From NCBI GenBank assembly GCA_017427545.1, contig JAFRSO010000001.1:1-64000 (forward strand): DNA of 64,000 nt. Reading direction: 5' to 3'. The position numbers and the translations under genes are program-made. This DNA comes from Selenomonadaceae bacterium (GTDB lineage: Bacteria > Bacillota > Negativicutes > Selenomonadales > Selenomonadaceae). Shown here one piece after another: positions 56,087-64,000 of the stretch (the first letter of the stretch is position 1; every line of letters begins with the position of its first letter). The notes under the pieces were generated by a model. That model saw only the letters and a program-made list of their open reading frames with translations. It was not told the origin of the DNA and made no database searches.

Positions 56087-56664
56087 CCGTCGAGTAAAAT
56101 TTTTACCTTGAGCCGAATGTTTTCTTGAAACGAAATTTCCAGCTTGCTGAACGCCGTCGTCTGATAAATTGAATGCACCATTTCCGAAATTATATTTGCG
56201 GGCACGTCGGAACGAAATTCGCCGCACTCCTGCCCGCGCAAAATTATTTCCTCAAACAGCTCCCTGAATCCCGGCGATAAACTCTGCGGAATTTGTTCGG
56301 GCTTGTCGGAATGTTCGCTTGCACTTATGAACAGCGGCAAGATAAATCGGTTCTCGTCAATTTGTTTGGACGTGCACACGCAACACAGCTCTAAAAGTTC
56401 GGGCGACGACTGATTGATTTTTTTTGCCGCCGCAATACTCTTCTCGACACGCACGCGAAGATTTTTTGCCAGCGTCAGCAAAACTTCTTCCTTTGAGCTG
56501 AAGTAATTATAAAACGTTCCGACGCCCAATCTCGCCGCCTGCATGATTCCCGCTATTGACGTGTTGGCGAAGCCGTGAAGTTCAAATTGTTGAGCTGCGG
56601 CCTTTAAGATTGTCTGCCGCGCCTGAAATTTTTTCTGCTTCCTCAAACTGATTTTCTCTGCCAT
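56065..56664 (-). CDS. TetR-family regulator
   Basis: 199 residues from ATG at 56664 (MAEKISLRKQKKFQARQTIL) after GGGGAGGTG. The helix-turn-helix reads FANTSIAGIMQAARLGVGTF YNYF, split here because it is long. The rest is a helical ligand domain. The C-terminal codons (IRAVSC) lie in the heptamer repeat. It precedes the NirJ1-like gene by 80 bases on the same strand, so may regulate it or neighbours. Confidence 0.9.
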   Translation of the reverse strand: MAEKISLRKQKKFQARQTILKAAAQQFELHGFANTSIAGIMQAARLGVGTFYNYFSSKEEVLLTLAKNLRVRVEKSIAAAKKINQSSPELLELCCVCTSKQIDENRFILPLFISASEHSDKPEQIPQSLSPGFRELFEEIILRGQECGEFRSDVPANIISEMVHSIYQTTAFSKLEISFQENIRLKVKILLDGIRAVSC

Positions 56665-56718
56665 TGCCGCACCTCCCCGAAAAATTTTTATCATTATATA
56701 AAATCCGCGGGCTTTAAT

Positions 56719-56761
56719 CAATTAGGAATGAGGAATTAAAAACTAGTTCCTAGTTCCTTAA
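56719..56761. repeat. Heptamer repeat before glf
   Basis: TTAGGAA/TGAGGAA units then a CTAGTTCC pair. It lies between divergent tetR and glf. A TTGACA at 56763 follows directly, with TATATT 15 bases on, a weak candidate glf promoter. Confidence 0.65.
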
Positions 56762-56819
56762 CTTGACAGCCCTCAACGCCCGTTATATTCTTGCCGCAAA
56801 AAATGTCGGAGGCGATTTT

Positions 56820-57989
56820 ATGTTTGACATGGTGATTGTCGGCGCAGGTATGGCGGGCGCAGTTTTGGCGGAACGTTTTGCTTCGGCGGGCAAAAAAATT
56901 TTGATGATTGAACGTCGTCGACACGTCGCGGGGAATTGTTATGACGAGATTGACGCGAACGGTATTTTGATTCACAAATACGGCCCTCATCTTTTTCACA
57001 CCGACGACGCGCAAATTTGGGAATATCTTTCGCGCTTCACGGACTGGCAAATTTATCATCATCGCGTTAAGGCGGTTATCGACGGCAAGCCCGTGCCCAT
57101 TCCCTTCAACCTCAACACTTTGCATGAAGTTTTCCCGAAGAGTTTGGCGGATAAGTTGGAGGCGGCTCTGCTAAAAAATTTTGAGTACGGCAAGAAAATT
57201 CCAATCCTCGAATTAAAAAAATCAGCCGACGCTGACTTACAATTTCTGGCGGATTTTGTCTATGAAAAAATTTTCCTGCACTACACCGAAAAGCAATGGG
57301 GACTTGCTCCCGAAAATATTTCCGGCGCAGTGACTGCACGCGTGCCGATTTTTGTCGGACGTGACGACCGATATTTTAACGACCGCTTTCAAGCTATGCC
57401 CAAACGCGGTTACACTCATCTTGTCGAAAACATGCTTGACAATAAAAATATCAAGCTCCTGCTCAACACGGACTTTCAGGAAGTCATGAAGCTTGACGAC
57501 GGGGAAATTTTTTTGTTCGGGAAAAGTTTTGAGGGGCGGCTGATTTATACGGGGCAGCTTGATGAGCTGTTCGGTAAAAAATTCGGCACTCTCCCCTATC
57601 GCAGCGTTGATATGAAATTTGAGACTGTCGACGCTGAAATTTTCCAGGCGGCTCCGACTGTCAATTACCCGAACAATTACGACTTCACGCGAATCACCGA
57701 ATTTAAACAGATTCACCCTGTAAAGTCTTCGCGGACGACGATTTTAAAAGAATATCCTCAAGAGTACGTTGCCGGCGTGAATGAGCCGTATTATCCGATT
57801 TTTACGGACGAGGCGCGTGCGGCTTATGAAAAATATTCCGCTGAACTGGCTGACTTCAAGAACATTACGGCTGTCGGCAGGCTTGCGGAATATCGCTACT
57901 ATGATATTGACGACGTGATTAAACGCGCGCTTTCTTTAGTTAGGAGTGAGGAGGTAGGAGTTAGGAGTTTAAAAACTTGTTCCTTATGA
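56820..57989 (+). CDS. glf: UDP-galactopyranose mutase
   Basis: Flavoenzyme making UDP-galactofuranose for surface glycans, 389 residues from ATG at 56820 with GGAGG upstream. It starts MFDMVIVGAGMAGAVLAERF (FAD Rossmann motif), then RRRHVAGNCYDEIDANGILI, KYGPHLFHTDDAQIWEYL, FYEKI-type EKIFLHYTEKQWG, GRLIYTGQLDELF and VGRLAEYRYYDIDDVIKRAL. The last ~14 residues (LVRSEEVGVRSLKTCSL) are coded by heptamer repeats and were probably gained by readthrough. It overlaps the end of the convergent RTX gene by 91 bases. Confidence 0.95.
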   Translation: MFDMVIVGAGMAGAVLAERFASAGKKILMIERRRHVAGNCYDEIDANGILIHKYGPHLFHTDDAQIWEYLSRFTDWQIYHHRVKAVIDGKPVPIPFNLNTLHEVFPKSLADKLEAALLKNFEYGKKIPILELKKSADADLQFLADFVYEKIFLHYTEKQWGLAPENISGAVTARVPIFVGRDDRYFNDRFQAMPKRGYTHLVENMLDNKNIKLLLNTDFQEVMKLDDGEIFLFGKSFEGRLIYTGQLDELFGKKFGTLPYRSVDMKFETVDAEIFQAAPTVNYPNNYDFTRITEFKQIHPVKSSRTTILKEYPQEYVAGVNEPYYPIFTDEARAAYEKYSAELADFKNITAVGRLAEYRYYDIDDVIKRALSLVRSEEVGVRSLKTCSL

Positions 57990-60900
57990 GTTCCTTGTTC
58001 CTCAAAGAATGAATGGGCTTCCGAAGTTTCGACGATTGAATCAAGCTGCGCGGCGTTGAAGTTTGAATCATTCTCCGTGAACCAATAAGGCACATCAGCT
58101 GACGGGGAATAGCTCTCCGACATGACATCGCCATTCTTATCAATCAGCGTGATTGCCGTATTCAACGCTTCCTTGACGGTGATAGAACCGCTGCCAATCT
58201 TGAAGACAACATCATTACCACTAGTCGAGACTGTCGGCTTGCCGGAAAGAATTTGAATCTTATCTTCAGCTTTATAATCCCAAATCGTATCCTTGCCGCC
58301 GCCGTCACTGTAAACAAAAATATCTTTACCCGTCCCGCCGTAAAGTTGGTCATTACCTTCACCGCCGAGAATAGTATCATTGCCACTGCCGCCACTCAAT
58401 GTGTCCGCCCCTGCAAGACCCTTTATGCTGTCGTCACCTGAGCCGCTGATTATGTCATTGGCCTTTGCATTGCCCGTAATCGTTATGTCGTGATTGACTT
58501 CCTCCGCGTCAATAACTTTAATTTTATTAGCCGTGGCAGTGTAGCTTGTATCGGTATAATTTTCCGTGAGGATAATCGTCGTGCCATTATCGATGATTCG
58601 CTTGAAGTAAGTTTTCTCCTCGCCGCTCTGATTGATGTAGGTTACCGTCCTCTTAGCGGCACCCTCAACGGTTATCTTGCCCGAACCAACTTTGAGGACG
58701 ATATCATTGCCGCTGATTGTCGGAATGACACTGCCCGAAGCAATGCTGATTTTATCTTCGCCCTGTGCATAATCGGTGATAATGTCGTTACCGTCGCCGC
58801 TCCTGTAAACAAAAATATCCGAACCTTCGCCGCCAATCAACGTATCATTGCCCAAGCCGCCGTCAATCGTATCATTTTGGTCACTGCCGACAATGCTGTT
58901 GCCATTTTTGTTGCCGATGATTTTAAGATCGTGAGTCACTGCCGAGGCGTCAATGGTTATAATCGTCTCGACGTAATCTTCCGTGACATCAAAGACGCTT
59001 TCCGTATAACTCTTCGTGAGGATGATTTTGTTGCCGTCGACGCGGACAGCCGGATCAGTAACGGTTGTATGTTTTTCCTTACCGCCCTCAATGTACGTGA
59101 CAGTTTTATCAGCCCCGCCTTTGACTGTGATTTTGCCATTGTTGCTTAGTGTGAAGACGACGTTTTTATTGCGCGTCTCCGTATCAATCACTGAACCCGA
59201 TGCAATGCTGATTCTGTCTTCGGACTTGTAATCGGTAATAAGGTCGTCACCGTCGCCGCCCGAATAAACGAAAATATCTGAGCCGTCAGAGCCTGTCAAC
59301 GTATCATTACCCTTGCCGCCGATAATCGTATCATTACCTGCCCCGCCAAAAATACTGTCCGCACCGTCGCCGCCGTCAATCCAATCATCTTCCGACGAAC
59401 CGATAATTTTATTTTTGATTCGGTTGCCTTTGATTTTGAGTGAACCCAAAACTGCCGCAGCGTTAATCGTCTGAACTGCCGCGCCGTAATTGCCAACGTC
59501 AAATTCCTCCTCCATGTAATCTTCCGTGAGTGTAACGCCTTTACCGTTTGCAGAAATAATTACGCCGGCGTTAGTGTCGGGGGTGTAAGTGTAAGTTTTT
59601 GCGCCATTCTTATCGGTATAGCTGACGGTTTTATTTGCCGCGTCACGAACGGTAATTTTGCCCGTGCCGACAGTGAATATAACGTCATTGCCGCTGATTG
59701 TGGGAGTAGCCGCCGCCGATATGCTGATTTTATCTTCCGCCTTGTAGTCGGTGATAACATCATTGCCGCTTGTGTAGACGAAAATATCTGCGCCGTTGCC
59801 ACCCGTGAACGTGTCATTACCTGCCCCGCCACTCAAACTGTCATTGCCATTCCCGCCGAGTAATTTATCAGCACTAGCTCCGCCGCTCAATGTATCCGCA
59901 CCGTCGCCGCCACTCAAGCTGTCATTACCATTGCCGCCGAGTAATTTATCAGCACCAGCTCCGCCGCTCAATGTATCCGCACCGTCGCCGCCATTTAAGC
60001 TGTCATTGCCATTCCCGCCGAGTAATTTATCATTACCACTGCCGCCGCTCAATGTGTCCGCACCGTCTCCACCACTCAATGAATCGTTGCCAGCGTTGCC
60101 GAGAATTTTATCATTGCCTGCCGCGCCTGAAATTGTATCCTTGCCACTGCCGCCGCTGATTGAATTGTCCAGCGCATTGCCCGTGATTTTAATGGCCTTC
60201 GTCCGCGCAGAGGCATTGATATTTTTGATTGACGCGTTGACCGTTACGGGTGAAGCTGTCGAATCCGTGACGGTCAGGAGTGTAGAAGGCGTCGTGACTT
60301 TTTCACTGCCCGAAATGTTTAGCGTCATTCCCGCCGCACCGACTAATGTAATTTTCCCCGTGCCGACCGTGACGATGATATTATTGCCGCTCTTAGTCGT
60401 TGAGTAGGAACCGTTACCGCCGCCGATTTGCAAAGTGTCCGTCGCAGTCAAACCGTAAATCGTATCGTTGCCGTCGCCCGAAGAATATTTAATCAGATTG
60501 TTCATACTGCCGCCTTGCAGGGAAATAATATCGTTGCCACCTGCGCCATTAATCGTGGCACTGTAGCTGTAGCTGTGAATCGTATCATTACCTGCGCCGC
60601 CGTCCAAGCTGACCGTGTCGCCCAAATTGTAAATCGAATCATTACCCGCGCCCGCAAGGAGTGTGGAATAGTCACCGCTGTTATTGAGGGTATCAGCCCC
60701 CGCTCCACCTGACAAGCTCGAATTTGTGCCCGAAATATTTTGCACGAAGTCATTGCCGTCATCGCCTGAAAGTGTGACAAAGTTGCCTTGATAGCTGTTG
60801 ACGTAATCATTGCCGACGCCCGCCACGATTGATACGCTGTGACCGATATAATTGTGCAGAGAATCATCACCCGCCCCGCCGAAAATCTTAGTGCCGGTTG

Positions 60901-61762
60901 CCTCGCGATTGAAGAGGTCGTCATTGCCCGCATCGCCGTTGAGTGTGGAATAATCGCCGCTGCTGTCGACAGAATCATTACCGTTGCCGCCATTTACCAC
61001 GACATTATCCGCGTCGCTGTCGATAGTGTCACTGCCGCCCAAAGCATTAATCGTTGCAGAGCTGATTGTGTTTGTGTGAAAGTCATTGCCTTCAGTCAGC
61101 GTGATGAGTTTTGAATTTTCTTCCGTACCATCAATGTTTACAGCCGACAAACTCGCCGCACCTATCAGAGAAATTTTCCCGTTCCCGACAGTGACAATGA
61201 TATTGTTGCCGCTCTTAGTCGTGGAATATGTGCCGCCCGAAATCGACAGTGTGTCGTCTTCATTGAAACCGATAACTTTATCGTTGCCGTCGCCCGAATT
61301 GTAGAGGATTAAAATATTTGGGGAATCGTCAAGATACAAGCGAATTGAATCGTTGCCGAGTCCGCCGGAGATAGTAGCTTGATTGCCGCTGTGCTCAATG
61401 GTATCAGCCCCCGCGCCGCCGTCGATTGTGACTTCATTGCCAAAATTGAAACCGTTGTAGATAAAATCATTACCTGCGCCGCCGTTGAGTGAACTGTTGC
61501 TGCCCCAACTTTCAAGAGTATCATTACCCGCTCCGCCATTTAGTGTTACATTGAAAGTGTAGTTATAGTTACGAATTTTGTCGTTGCCTGTGGAACCGTC
61601 AACTATTACCGAGTTACCGTAATTGGTAATCGAATCGTTGCCAGCTCCGCCGTCGATTGTAACATTGTGACCTGTGTTGTAAGATTCGGTGCCATTTAAA
61701 ATTGAATCAGCCTTACTCGTGCCGACGACCAAAGCATCATCTGCTAAATTAATAATCGCCAT
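57899..61762 (-). CDS. Large RTX-like calcium-binding repeat protein
   Basis: About 1287 residues from ATG at 61762 (MAIINLADDALVVGTSKADS, after GGAGGCGA). No signal peptide, as in type I secretion substrates. Residues ~540-660 hold dense nonapeptide GGxGxDx repeats (GGSGNDKLLGGNGNDSLNGG), and more occur at ~820, ~965 and ~1130. Between them a repeated module recurs, with the pattern IFVYxSGDGNDxITDYxxED, then KISIASG and ISGNDIVFKVGSGKITV. The first 500 residues have degenerate GGAGND repeats. The C-terminal ~25 residues (KLLTPTSSLLTKESARLITS) come from a heptamer repeat. Role unknown: adhesin, S-layer-like or toxin. It may use the type I-like exporter in this window. Confidence 0.87.
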   Translation of the reverse strand: MAIINLADDALVVGTSKADSILNGTESYNTGHNVTIDGGAGNDSITNYGNSVIVDGSTGNDKIRNYNYTFNVTLNGGAGNDTLESWGSNSSLNGGAGNDFIYNGFNFGNEVTIDGGAGADTIEHSGNQATISGGLGNDSIRLYLDDSPNILILYNSGDGNDKVIGFNEDDTLSISGGTYSTTKSGNNIIVTVGNGKISLIGAASLSAVNIDGTEENSKLITLTEGNDFHTNTISSATINALGGSDTIDSDADNVVVNGGNGNDSVDSSGDYSTLNGDAGNDDLFNREATGTKIFGGAGDDSLHNYIGHSVSIVAGVGNDYVNSYQGNFVTLSGDDGNDFVQNISGTNSSLSGGAGADTLNNSGDYSTLLAGAGNDSIYNLGDTVSLDGGAGNDTIHSYSYSATINGAGGNDIISLQGGSMNNLIKYSSGDGNDTIYGLTATDTLQIGGGNGSYSTTKSGNNIIVTVGTGKITLVGAAGMTLNISGSEKVTTPSTLLTVTDSTASPVTVNASIKNINASARTKAIKITGNALDNSISGGSGKDTISGAAGNDKILGNAGNDSLSGGDGADTLSGGSGNDKLLGGNGNDSLNGGDGADTLSGGAGADKLLGGNGNDSLSGGDGADTLSGGASADKLLGGNGNDSLSGGAGNDTFTGGNGADIFVYTSGNDVITDYKAEDKISISAAATPTISGNDVIFTVGTGKITVRDAANKTVSYTDKNGAKTYTYTPDTNAGVIISANGKGVTLTEDYMEEEFDVGNYGAAVQTINAAAVLGSLKIKGNRIKNKIIGSSEDDWIDGGDGADSIFGGAGNDTIIGGKGNDTLTGSDGSDIFVYSGGDGDDLITDYKSEDRISIASGSVIDTETRNKNVVFTLSNNGKITVKGGADKTVTYIEGGKEKHTTVTDPAVRVDGNKIILTKSYTESVFDVTEDYVETIITIDASAVTHDLKIIGNKNGNSIVGSDQNDTIDGGLGNDTLIGGEGSDIFVYRSGDGNDIITDYAQGEDKISIASGSVIPTISGNDIVLKVGSGKITVEGAAKRTVTYINQSGEEKTYFKRIIDNGTTIILTENYTDTSYTATANKIKVIDAEEVNHDITITGNAKANDIISGSGDDSIKGLAGADTLSGGSGNDTILGGEGNDQLYGGTGKDIFVYSDGGGKDTIWDYKAEDKIQILSGKPTVSTSGNDVVFKIGSGSITVKEALNTAITLIDKNGDVMSESYSPSADVPYWFTENDSNFNAAQLDSIVETSEAHSFFEEQGTHKEQVFKLLTPTSSLLTKESARLITSSIS
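57936..58003. repeat. Heptamer repeat shared by glf and RTX gene ends
   Basis: TTAGGAG/TGAGGAG/GTAGGAG/TTAGGAG units, AAAAA, then CTTGTTCC/TTATGAG/TTCCTTG arms. It lies in the convergent overlap of the two genes. Confidence 0.8.
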
Positions 61763-61781
61763 AAAAATCGCCTCCAAACTT

Positions 61782-62378
61782 TCAATAACCCCAGCTGAAA
61801 ACAAATTCTATCGGAATCGTCAGACCTTCAAGGATTTTAACAGGAATTTCATGCTTAATTTCAACTTCCTCACCTTGACTTTTGAGAAATTCCGCTTCTT
61901 TAATATCTTCCTCATCAAAAAGAATATATTCGTCATCTAAAAAATATTTCCCGTCGCGCAGGAGATAAACGCTGATTGATTTCATGTACGGATCGATAAT
62001 CCAATACTCTTTGACACCGCTTTGTTCGTAAGCATCTTTTTTAATCGTGAGGTCATTTTTGCGCGTGGATTTGGATAAGACTTCAACAAGCATATCGGGA
62101 GCACCGCGAACAAAATCACCTTTGGCAAGAATTGATTCATTTTCCTTAAGGACGACAATCAAATCCGGAACAAAAATATTTTTTTCGTCAAAATGAACCT
62201 CAACATTGCTGAAAAAGTAGCCGCGCTTATTATCCATCAAATATTTGCCAATACAAAGCATAACTCTACCTTTTATCTGATTTTGAGCAGGCGTCATTGA
62301 AGGCAATCTAAATTTTTTCCCGTCAATAAGTTCGTAGTAATAAAGAAACTCTGCGTCATTGAGAATTTCAGTTGACAT
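61782..62378 (-). CDS. Uma2-family (DUF820) nuclease-like protein
   Basis: 198 residues, ATG at 62378 after GGGAGGCGA. The PD-(D/E)XK-like core includes NVEVHFDEKNIFVPDLIVVL and APDMLVEVLSKSTRKNDLTI then DAYEQSGVKEYWIIDPYMKS, the Uma2/DUF820 signature. Uma2 proteins are small nuclease-fold proteins of unknown role, often in multiple copies. Its stop is 19 bases before the RTX start on the same strand, so the two could be co-transcribed. Confidence 0.9.
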   Translation of the reverse strand: MSTEILNDAEFLYYYELIDGKKFRLPSMTPAQNQIKGRVMLCIGKYLMDNKRGYFFSNVEVHFDEKNIFVPDLIVVLKENESILAKGDFVRGAPDMLVEVLSKSTRKNDLTIKKDAYEQSGVKEYWIIDPYMKSISVYLLRDGKYFLDDEYILFDEEDIKEAEFLKSQGEEVEIKHEIPVKILEGLTIPIEFVFSWGY

Positions 62379-62422
62379 TTAAATCGCCTCCCGCTAAAAA
62401 TTTATGTTAAGTATATCATGCC

Positions 62423-62465
62423 AAAAAAAATCCCGCCACTGTCGACGGGAAAAATTTTTTTTAAG
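62423..62465 (-). terminator. Terminator after amino acid transporter permease
   Basis: TCCCGTC-GACAGTG-GCGGGA with flanking T and A runs, in the minus direction after the permease stop. Confidence 0.75.
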
Positions 62466-62481
62466 CACTAATCACTAATCA

Positions 62482-63138
62482 CTAAGTCCGCCGTTCCGAT
62501 AAGTTGAAGAGTGCGTAGACGAGATAACTTATTGCCAGATAGATAATCATGCCGCCGGTTATCGTAATCATCGGTTGCATTGTGCGCGAGGCAATGTTGT
62601 TAATGACGCGTGTCAAGTCGGTGATTGTGACGTAGCCGACGACGCTTGTCCACTGAATCAAATTTACGACGGTTGATTGATATACGGGCTTGGCGATTCT
62701 TGCCAGTTGCGGGAGTGTGACGAGTTTAAACGCTTGCCACTTTGAAAAGCCCAAAGTCCTTGCCGCCTCCACCTGACCTTTGTCGAGTGCCATTAATGCC
62801 GAACGCAAAAGTTCCGCAACATGTGCTGCCGTGTGCATGGAAAAAGTTATCACCGCGACTAATACCGGACTCATTCCCGTGCGGGCAAAGACGCCGTAAA
62901 ATAACAGCATGAGCAACATCAATACCGGTGAGCCGCGAATTATCGATATGTAAACTTGTGCGGCGAGCTTGAGCGGTTTGAATTTCCCGACACGGAAAAA
63001 ACATAGCAGCGAGCCTAGGATTGTGCCGAACAGGAGCGACAGTGCAGAAATTTGCACCGTCACCCACAGCCCGTTCAAAATCGTCAGCCAGCCGCCGTCT
63101 TTCAGAAAAATTTTGTACAGTAAATCTAAAAAATCCAT
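62482..63138 (-). CDS. Polar amino acid ABC transporter permease
   Basis: 218 residues, five membrane spans. It starts GWLTILNGLWVTVQISALSL, then GTILGSLLCFFRVGKFKPLK, and has the HisM/GlnP signature EVARTLG-like segment QVEAARTLGFSKWQAFKLVT for ATPase contact. Its stop is followed by the terminator. No ATPase gene follows, so the ATP-binding partner must be encoded elsewhere or upstream beyond the window. It follows the binding-protein gene by two bases. Confidence 0.93.
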   Translation of the reverse strand: MDFLDLLYKIFLKDGGWLTILNGLWVTVQISALSLLFGTILGSLLCFFRVGKFKPLKLAAQVYISIIRGSPVLMLLMLLFYGVFARTGMSPVLVAVITFSMHTAAHVAELLRSALMALDKGQVEAARTLGFSKWQAFKLVTLPQLARIAKPVYQSTVVNLIQWTSVVGYVTITDLTRVINNIASRTMQPMITITGGMIIYLAISYLVYALFNLSERRT

Positions 63139-63140
63139 AA

Positions 63141-63995
63141 TTATTTCTTCTCGTCTTTAAAAATCATGTGAACAATTTTGTCCTTGAAGTAAGGTTCAGT
63201 CAAGATAACGCCTTTAGGTTTGTCGCTGTCGGCGGGGATAATTTCACTTACCGGAACAATCGCCCAGAAAATAACGTCAACTTGCTTTGAAGTCAGAGCC
63301 GCAGCCCTTGCGCCGCTGTCAATGTTTACAATCTCAATGTTTTTCAACATGCGGTTGCCGATTTCAGCCAAGACGGCCGTATTAAATCCTGCGGGCTTTC
63401 CGTCAGCACCGACATAATCAAGTGGCGGCAAATCTCCCGTGACGGCAACTTTAATGGTGTCCGCGCTGTCAAAATGCGGAAGCTCCACTGCGGGCGGATC
63501 TTTTTCTACGCTGATATCGGTTATATATTCCTTGGTTAAACGGTCAAGCGTGCCGTCCGATTGCATTTCCTCAATAACCTTGTTGAGCGAATCTCTAAGT
63601 TCGGTTTCATCGTCGCGAAGTGCAAAGCAGAATGAGTCAATGAACTCCAACGAATGATCTTTAAGCACTTGGAAGCGCGGATCTTTCACCAGCATATAAC
63701 GCGCCACGCTCCGATAAGTGCTAATCTCGTCGATTTGCTTTGACTGCAACGCCATTTCCATTTGATTCAAGCTGTCGAAGTAAACCGGCTTGTGCGAAGA
63801 AATTTTCACGTCAAGGGTATTCTCAATTTCTTTCATGAAGCCCTCGAAATTTTCTTCACTGGCATTGAGGCGGGTAATCATGCCGAGTTTAACTTTTCCG
63901 GCATCATCGGCAGATTTTTTATCATCACCGCCGCCACCGCAGCCCGTCATCAAAATCAACGTGCACATCATCAACAGTGCTAAAATTTTTCTCAT
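63141..63995 (-). CDS. Amino acid ABC transporter substrate-binding lipoprotein, permuted
   Basis: 284 residues with a lipoprotein signal (MRKILALLMMCTLILMTGC, Cys19). The halves appear in reversed order. Residues ~36-165 look like the second lobe and C-terminal end of a family 3 binding protein, ending in the typical LRDSLNKVIEEMQSDGTL. Residues ~175-284 look like the N-terminal lobe, beginning IKVAVTGDLPPLDYVGADGK PAGFN with PAGFNTAVLAEIG and ending LTEPYFKDKIVHMIFK. Normally this lobe comes first. The gene starts at 63995, so its upstream region lies outside the window. The function as amino acid binding protein is likely but the topology is odd. Confidence 0.85.
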   Translation of the reverse strand: MRKILALLMMCTLILMTGCGGGGDDKKSADDAGKVKLGMITRLNASEENFEGFMKEIENTLDVKISSHKPVYFDSLNQMEMALQSKQIDEISTYRSVARYMLVKDPRFQVLKDHSLEFIDSFCFALRDDETELRDSLNKVIEEMQSDGTLDRLTKEYITDISVEKDPPAVELPHFDSADTIKVAVTGDLPPLDYVGADGKPAGFNTAVLAEIGNRMLKNIEIVNIDSGARAAALTSKQVDVIFWAIVPVSEIIPADSDKPKGVILTEPYFKDKIVHMIFKDEKK

Positions 63996-64000
63996 ATAAT

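Noticed and set aside
59296..60407. CRISPR-like regular repeats
   Set aside because: The periodicity comes from in-frame glycine-aspartate RTX codons, with no spacers.

Overview
The window looks like a chromosome segment from a Gram-negative-walled Firmicute of the Negativicutes/Selenomonadales type. The gene order tRNA-Ser, SRP RNA, dnaX, ybaB, recR is Firmicute-like. A lipopolysaccharide heptosyltransferase, a TolC-type outer membrane channel and UDP-galactopyranose mutase point to an outer membrane. Class III fructose bisphosphatase and a NirJ1-like radical SAM protein fit an anaerobe. The lineage is an inference from gene content.

Layout. 1-10.4 kb: rpoB and rpoC on the minus strand, with rpoC cut into a 57-codon 5' piece and a long 3' piece by a ~2.7 kb element that carries a HUH (rolling-circle) Rep gene and four small genes. 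10.6-20.5 kb: plus-strand housekeeping genes (DAHP synthase, trmB, tsaD, queF, pyridoxamine kinase, a lipoprotein, ybaK, a secreted protein, tRNA-Ser, SRP RNA, dnaX, ybaB, recR, heptosyltransferase). 20.5-28.4 kb: an accessory island with a MmeI-like restriction-modification enzyme, an ECF sigma factor, a leader-peptide-like gene, a branching enzyme, and four intact plus one decayed locus that look like type I toxin-antitoxin systems (a hydrophobic 27-30 residue peptide convergent with a small RNA). 28.4-37.1 kb: a five-gene export operon (membrane fusion protein, HlyD, C39-peptidase ABC, second ABC, TolC) of the NHLM bacteriocin-export type. 37.2-54.5 kb: histidine kinase, fbp, phosphate transporter, trmK, argB, GT92, argD, a proline-rich secreted protein, comM, cca, esterase, guaB, exonuclease and pheA. 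54.8-64 kb: NirJ1-like protein, TetR regulator, glf, a 1287-residue RTX-like protein, a Uma2 protein, and a polar amino acid transporter permease with a substrate-binding protein whose halves appear circularly permuted.

A family of heptanucleotide-period intergenic repeats (units such as TAGGAAC, TTAGGAG, TTAGTGA) recurs throughout. They often lie as two imperfectly complementary arms and in places run into coding sequence (ends of glf, the RTX gene and tetR). Related-looking tracts occur inside argB and rpoC.

The observations most worth following are the interrupted rpoC, the cluster of type I toxin-antitoxin-like loci with matched promoters and leader hairpins, the ECF sigma/leader-peptide pair near the NHLM exporter, and the permuted binding protein. 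All calls come from reading the sequence; no database search was run.
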